From Nocardiopsis flavescens (GTDB lineage Bacteria; Actinomycetota; Actinomycetes; Streptosporangiales; Streptosporangiaceae), in NCBI RefSeq assembly GCF_900141985.1, contig NZ_FQZK01000020.1, forward strand, positions 35,893-99,892: a stretch of DNA of 64,000 nt, given 5' to 3'. Position numbers and translations under genes: made by a program. Position 1 is the first letter of the stretch. Each line of letters starts with the position of its first letter. This document shows positions 62,594 through 64,000 of the stretch, piece after piece. A model generated the notes under the pieces. That model was not told the DNA's origin. It ran no database searches and saw only the letters and a list, made by a program, of their open reading frames with translations.

Positions 62594-62899
62594 GTACCGA
62601 GGGGGTCCGGGTGAGCCGTCCCGGGAGGCGGAGAGGGCGGGAGCGCGGGAAGCGGGAGGGCCGCTGATCGGGGTGCGGAACCGGTGGCGGCCGTAGCGGG
62701 CCGCCCCGCGGACGCTTCCCGTCTTCCGGACTGGGGTCGGCGGGGGCGCGGGCGGGCACGGGCCCGTTCCCCGGCCGGGGCCGGGGAGAACCGCTCGGCC
62801 CCGCCGTTGTACCGGCCGTCCGCCGGGGGCCGCGTCGTCTGCGGAGGGCAGCGGGGGGCGGGCGTCTCCGCGCGGCGCGGGCGCGCGGGGGAGCGCGGC
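62594..62899. other. GC-rich intergenic stretch
   Basis: 306 bp of very GC-rich sequence between two small convergent genes. Open frames here lack consistent composition and start signals. I see no clear gene, promoter or terminator. Confidence 0.4.
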
Positions 62900-63082
62900 T
62901 CAGTCCTCCTCGGGGTGGCACTCCAGGCAGTCCGGGCCGCAGGGGTAGTTGATCATCGACATCGACCGGCAGAGCACGCACATCCGGCGCCGGCCGTCCG
63001 GCGGGTCGTGCCGCCACTGGTGGCGGCCGGCCCGGCAGATCCCCGAGGGCTTCATGGCGGTCTCATCGCGGGCTGCGCTCAT
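62900..63082 (-). CDS. Small cysteine-rich, probably zinc-binding protein
   Basis: 60 aa from the ATG at 63082 (MSAARDETAMKPSGICRAGR). The Cys/His set is C16, H22, H26, C37, C40, C49, C53 and C56 with H57, giving possible CxxC and CxxxC metal knuckles (MCVLCRS; PCGPDCLECHPEED). TACGGT lies seven bases before the ATG without a Shine-Dalgarno sequence, consistent with a leaderless transcript. The function is unknown; a zinc-ribbon or redox-sensing role is possible. A longer in-frame start at 63286 gives a Pro/Arg-rich extension and is less likely. Confidence 0.6.
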   Translation of the reverse strand: MSAARDETAMKPSGICRAGRHQWRHDPPDGRRRMCVLCRSMSMINYPCGPDCLECHPEED

Positions 63083-63279
63083 GCACGCACCGTAGCGGAA
63101 CCGGTCCCCGCCCGGAAGGCGTTCGGGCGGTGCCGTGCGGCCCTGGTGGAACCGGCAGCGCCCCCGAGGGGGCGCCCGGTCTGCTCTCCGGGTGCGCCGG
63201 TCCGGCCACCGGGCCGGGGACGGGGTCGTCGAGGGGCGGGAGGCCGGAAGGTGTGTCCGTTCGGTGCTGGTCGGCCCGG

Positions 63280-63558
63280 TCACCACGGCGGCCCCGGCGG
63301 TCCTGGTGGGTCCGGCAATCCCGGCAGACCGGTTGGTCCCGGTGGTGTCGGGTGGGGTGTCCGGGTGGTCTGTGCGAGGTCGGGGCGCAGGGCCAGCAGG
63401 GCGCGGACGGCGGCGGCCAGGTCGGCCAGGTCGGTGAAGTCGGTGGTGTTGTGTGAGGGCGGGAGCGGCGGTTCCCCGTGGTGGCGACTGCTCTGTGTCG
63501 GTAGTGGGACGGGTGGGTTCCAGGGGTGGGTGGGGTGCCCGGTGTGGGTGTTGCCCAT
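63280..63558 (-). CDS. Hypothetical small proline-rich protein
   Basis: 92 aa. The first 36 residues and the last 30 are Pro/Thr/Gly-rich; the centre (about residues 38-60, DFTDLADLAAAVRALLALRP) is a plausible amphipathic helix. The ribosome-binding site (GGAG, 14 bases or more from the ATG) is poor, but third positions are GC-rich. It lies downstream of the BldC-like gene across 125 bp. Could be real or a chance frame. Confidence 0.35.
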   Translation of the reverse strand: MGNTHTGHPTHPWNPPVPLPTQSSRHHGEPPLPPSHNTTDFTDLADLAAAVRALLALRPDLAQTTRTPHPTPPGPTGLPGLPDPPGPPGPPW

Positions 63559-63683
63559 GGGCTCGGTCTCTTCTCCGGTCGTTGTGTGTGCGGGGGCGGG
63601 ATGCGGGTGTCCCGGTCGGCTGTCGGTGTGTGGTCGTCGCGGGGTGGGCCCGCCCGGCGGGGGTCGCCGGGCGGGCGTGCGGG

Positions 63684-63896
63684 TCAGCCCGTCTCGGGCC
63701 GGGTGGCCCTGACGGTCTCGGGGACCAGGAGGGCTTCGACTTCGGCGCGGTGGAAGCGGCGGTGGCCGCCCAGGGTGCGGAAGGAGGTGAGTTTGCCGGT
63801 GTCGGCCCAGCGGGCGACGGTGACGGAGGTGACGCGCATCATCTGCGCGACCTCGCCGGAGGTGAGGGGTTCGGGGACCTGCTGTGGGCGGTTCAC
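63684..63896 (-). CDS. BldC/excisionase-like helix-turn-helix DNA-binding protein
   Basis: 70 aa from GTG. A MerR-type HTH_17 domain: LTSGEVAQMMRVTSVTVARW is the helix-turn-helix and TLGGHRRFHRAEVEALL the wing with the signature GHRRF. Size and layout match BldC regulators of actinomycete development and the excisionases of integrative elements. The GTG overlaps the stop of another HTH gene upstream (GTGA), so the two are translationally coupled. Confidence 0.85.
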   Translation of the reverse strand: MNRPQQVPEPLTSGEVAQMMRVTSVTVARWADTGKLTSFRTLGGHRRFHRAEVEALLVPETVRATRPETG

Positions 63897-64000
63897 GGGG
63901 TGGCTCCTGCCTGGCGGAGGAGGCGGTCGACGTCGGTGCGCAGGAAGCGGTGGTGTCCGCTGGGGGTGCGCACGCCGGGGAGTTTGCCGCGCAGGACCCA
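63893..64000 (-). CDS. Second BldC/excisionase-like HTH protein (partial, cut by the window edge)
   Basis: Only the last 35 residues are in the window: LRGKLPGVRTPSGHHRFLRT continuing DVDRLLRQAGATP. The GHHRF wing motif marks the same HTH_17 fold as the downstream gene. The stop overlaps the GTG of that gene by four bases. Confidence 0.75.
   Translation of the reverse strand, partial: WVLRGKLPGVRTPSGHHRFLRTDVDRLLRQAGATP

Overview
The window is chromosomal DNA of a high-GC actinobacterium. GC bias is strong at third codon positions, GTG and TTG starts are common, and the ribosomal gene order is the actinomycete one with rpsD absent between rpsK and rpoA. Gene content (DUF4352, DUF1707 and DUF4190 membrane proteins, BldC-like regulators, and teichoic-acid genes that include pyruvyl transferases) best fits Nocardiopsis or a close relative. 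The genus is an inference.

Region 1 (1-33,300) is the core gene-expression block: the end of rpoB, rpoC, an unusual repeat-rich membrane protein, then rpsL-rpsG-fusA-tuf, the S10/spc ribosomal genes (rpsJ to rplO), secY-adk-map, a DUF1707 protein, infA-rpmJ-rpsM-rpsK-rpoA-rplQ, truA and rplM-rpsI. Strong GC-rich hairpins separate the transcription units. Good promoters are visible before rpsL and rplM. A reverse-strand proline-rich membrane protein lies between truA and rplM, and its reading frame appears to begin at a non-canonical ATC codon.

Region 2 (33,300-44,450) holds glmM, a ROK sugar kinase, a polysialyltransferase-like glycosyltransferase whose 3' end is followed by decayed tandem copies of itself, a short-chain dehydrogenase/enoyl-CoA hydratase pair, a DUF418 membrane protein, a DUF6716-type glycosyltransferase, a membrane acyltransferase with an SGNH domain, and a 39-residue very acidic ORF behind an AT-rich upstream region.

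Region 3 (44,449-54,645, all reverse strand) is a cell-wall glycopolymer locus. Two units each encode a fused cytidylyltransferase-dehydrogenase, predicted to make CDP-ribitol from ribulose 5-phosphate, translationally coupled to a membrane-anchored TagF-like polyol-phosphate polymerase. The first unit continues into two tandem polysaccharide pyruvyl transferases. Together they predict a poly(ribitol phosphate) teichoic acid carrying pyruvate ketals. The two fused synthases are nearly identical while their partner polymerases have diverged.

Region 4 (55,097-60,381, reverse strand) looks like a reductive pyrimidine or hydantoin breakdown locus: a beta-ureidopropionase-like nitrilase, a dihydropyrimidinase, a luciferase-like oxidoreductase and an NCS1 nucleobase transporter, with a clear promoter and a candidate operator upstream. 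Region 5 (60,733-64,000) has small accessory genes: a flavodoxin-like protein, a DUF4352 lipoprotein-like membrane protein, two small proteins with likely leaderless transcripts, and two overlapping BldC/excisionase-like HTH genes, one cut by the window edge. No tRNA, rRNA, CRISPR array or intact insertion sequence was recognised.
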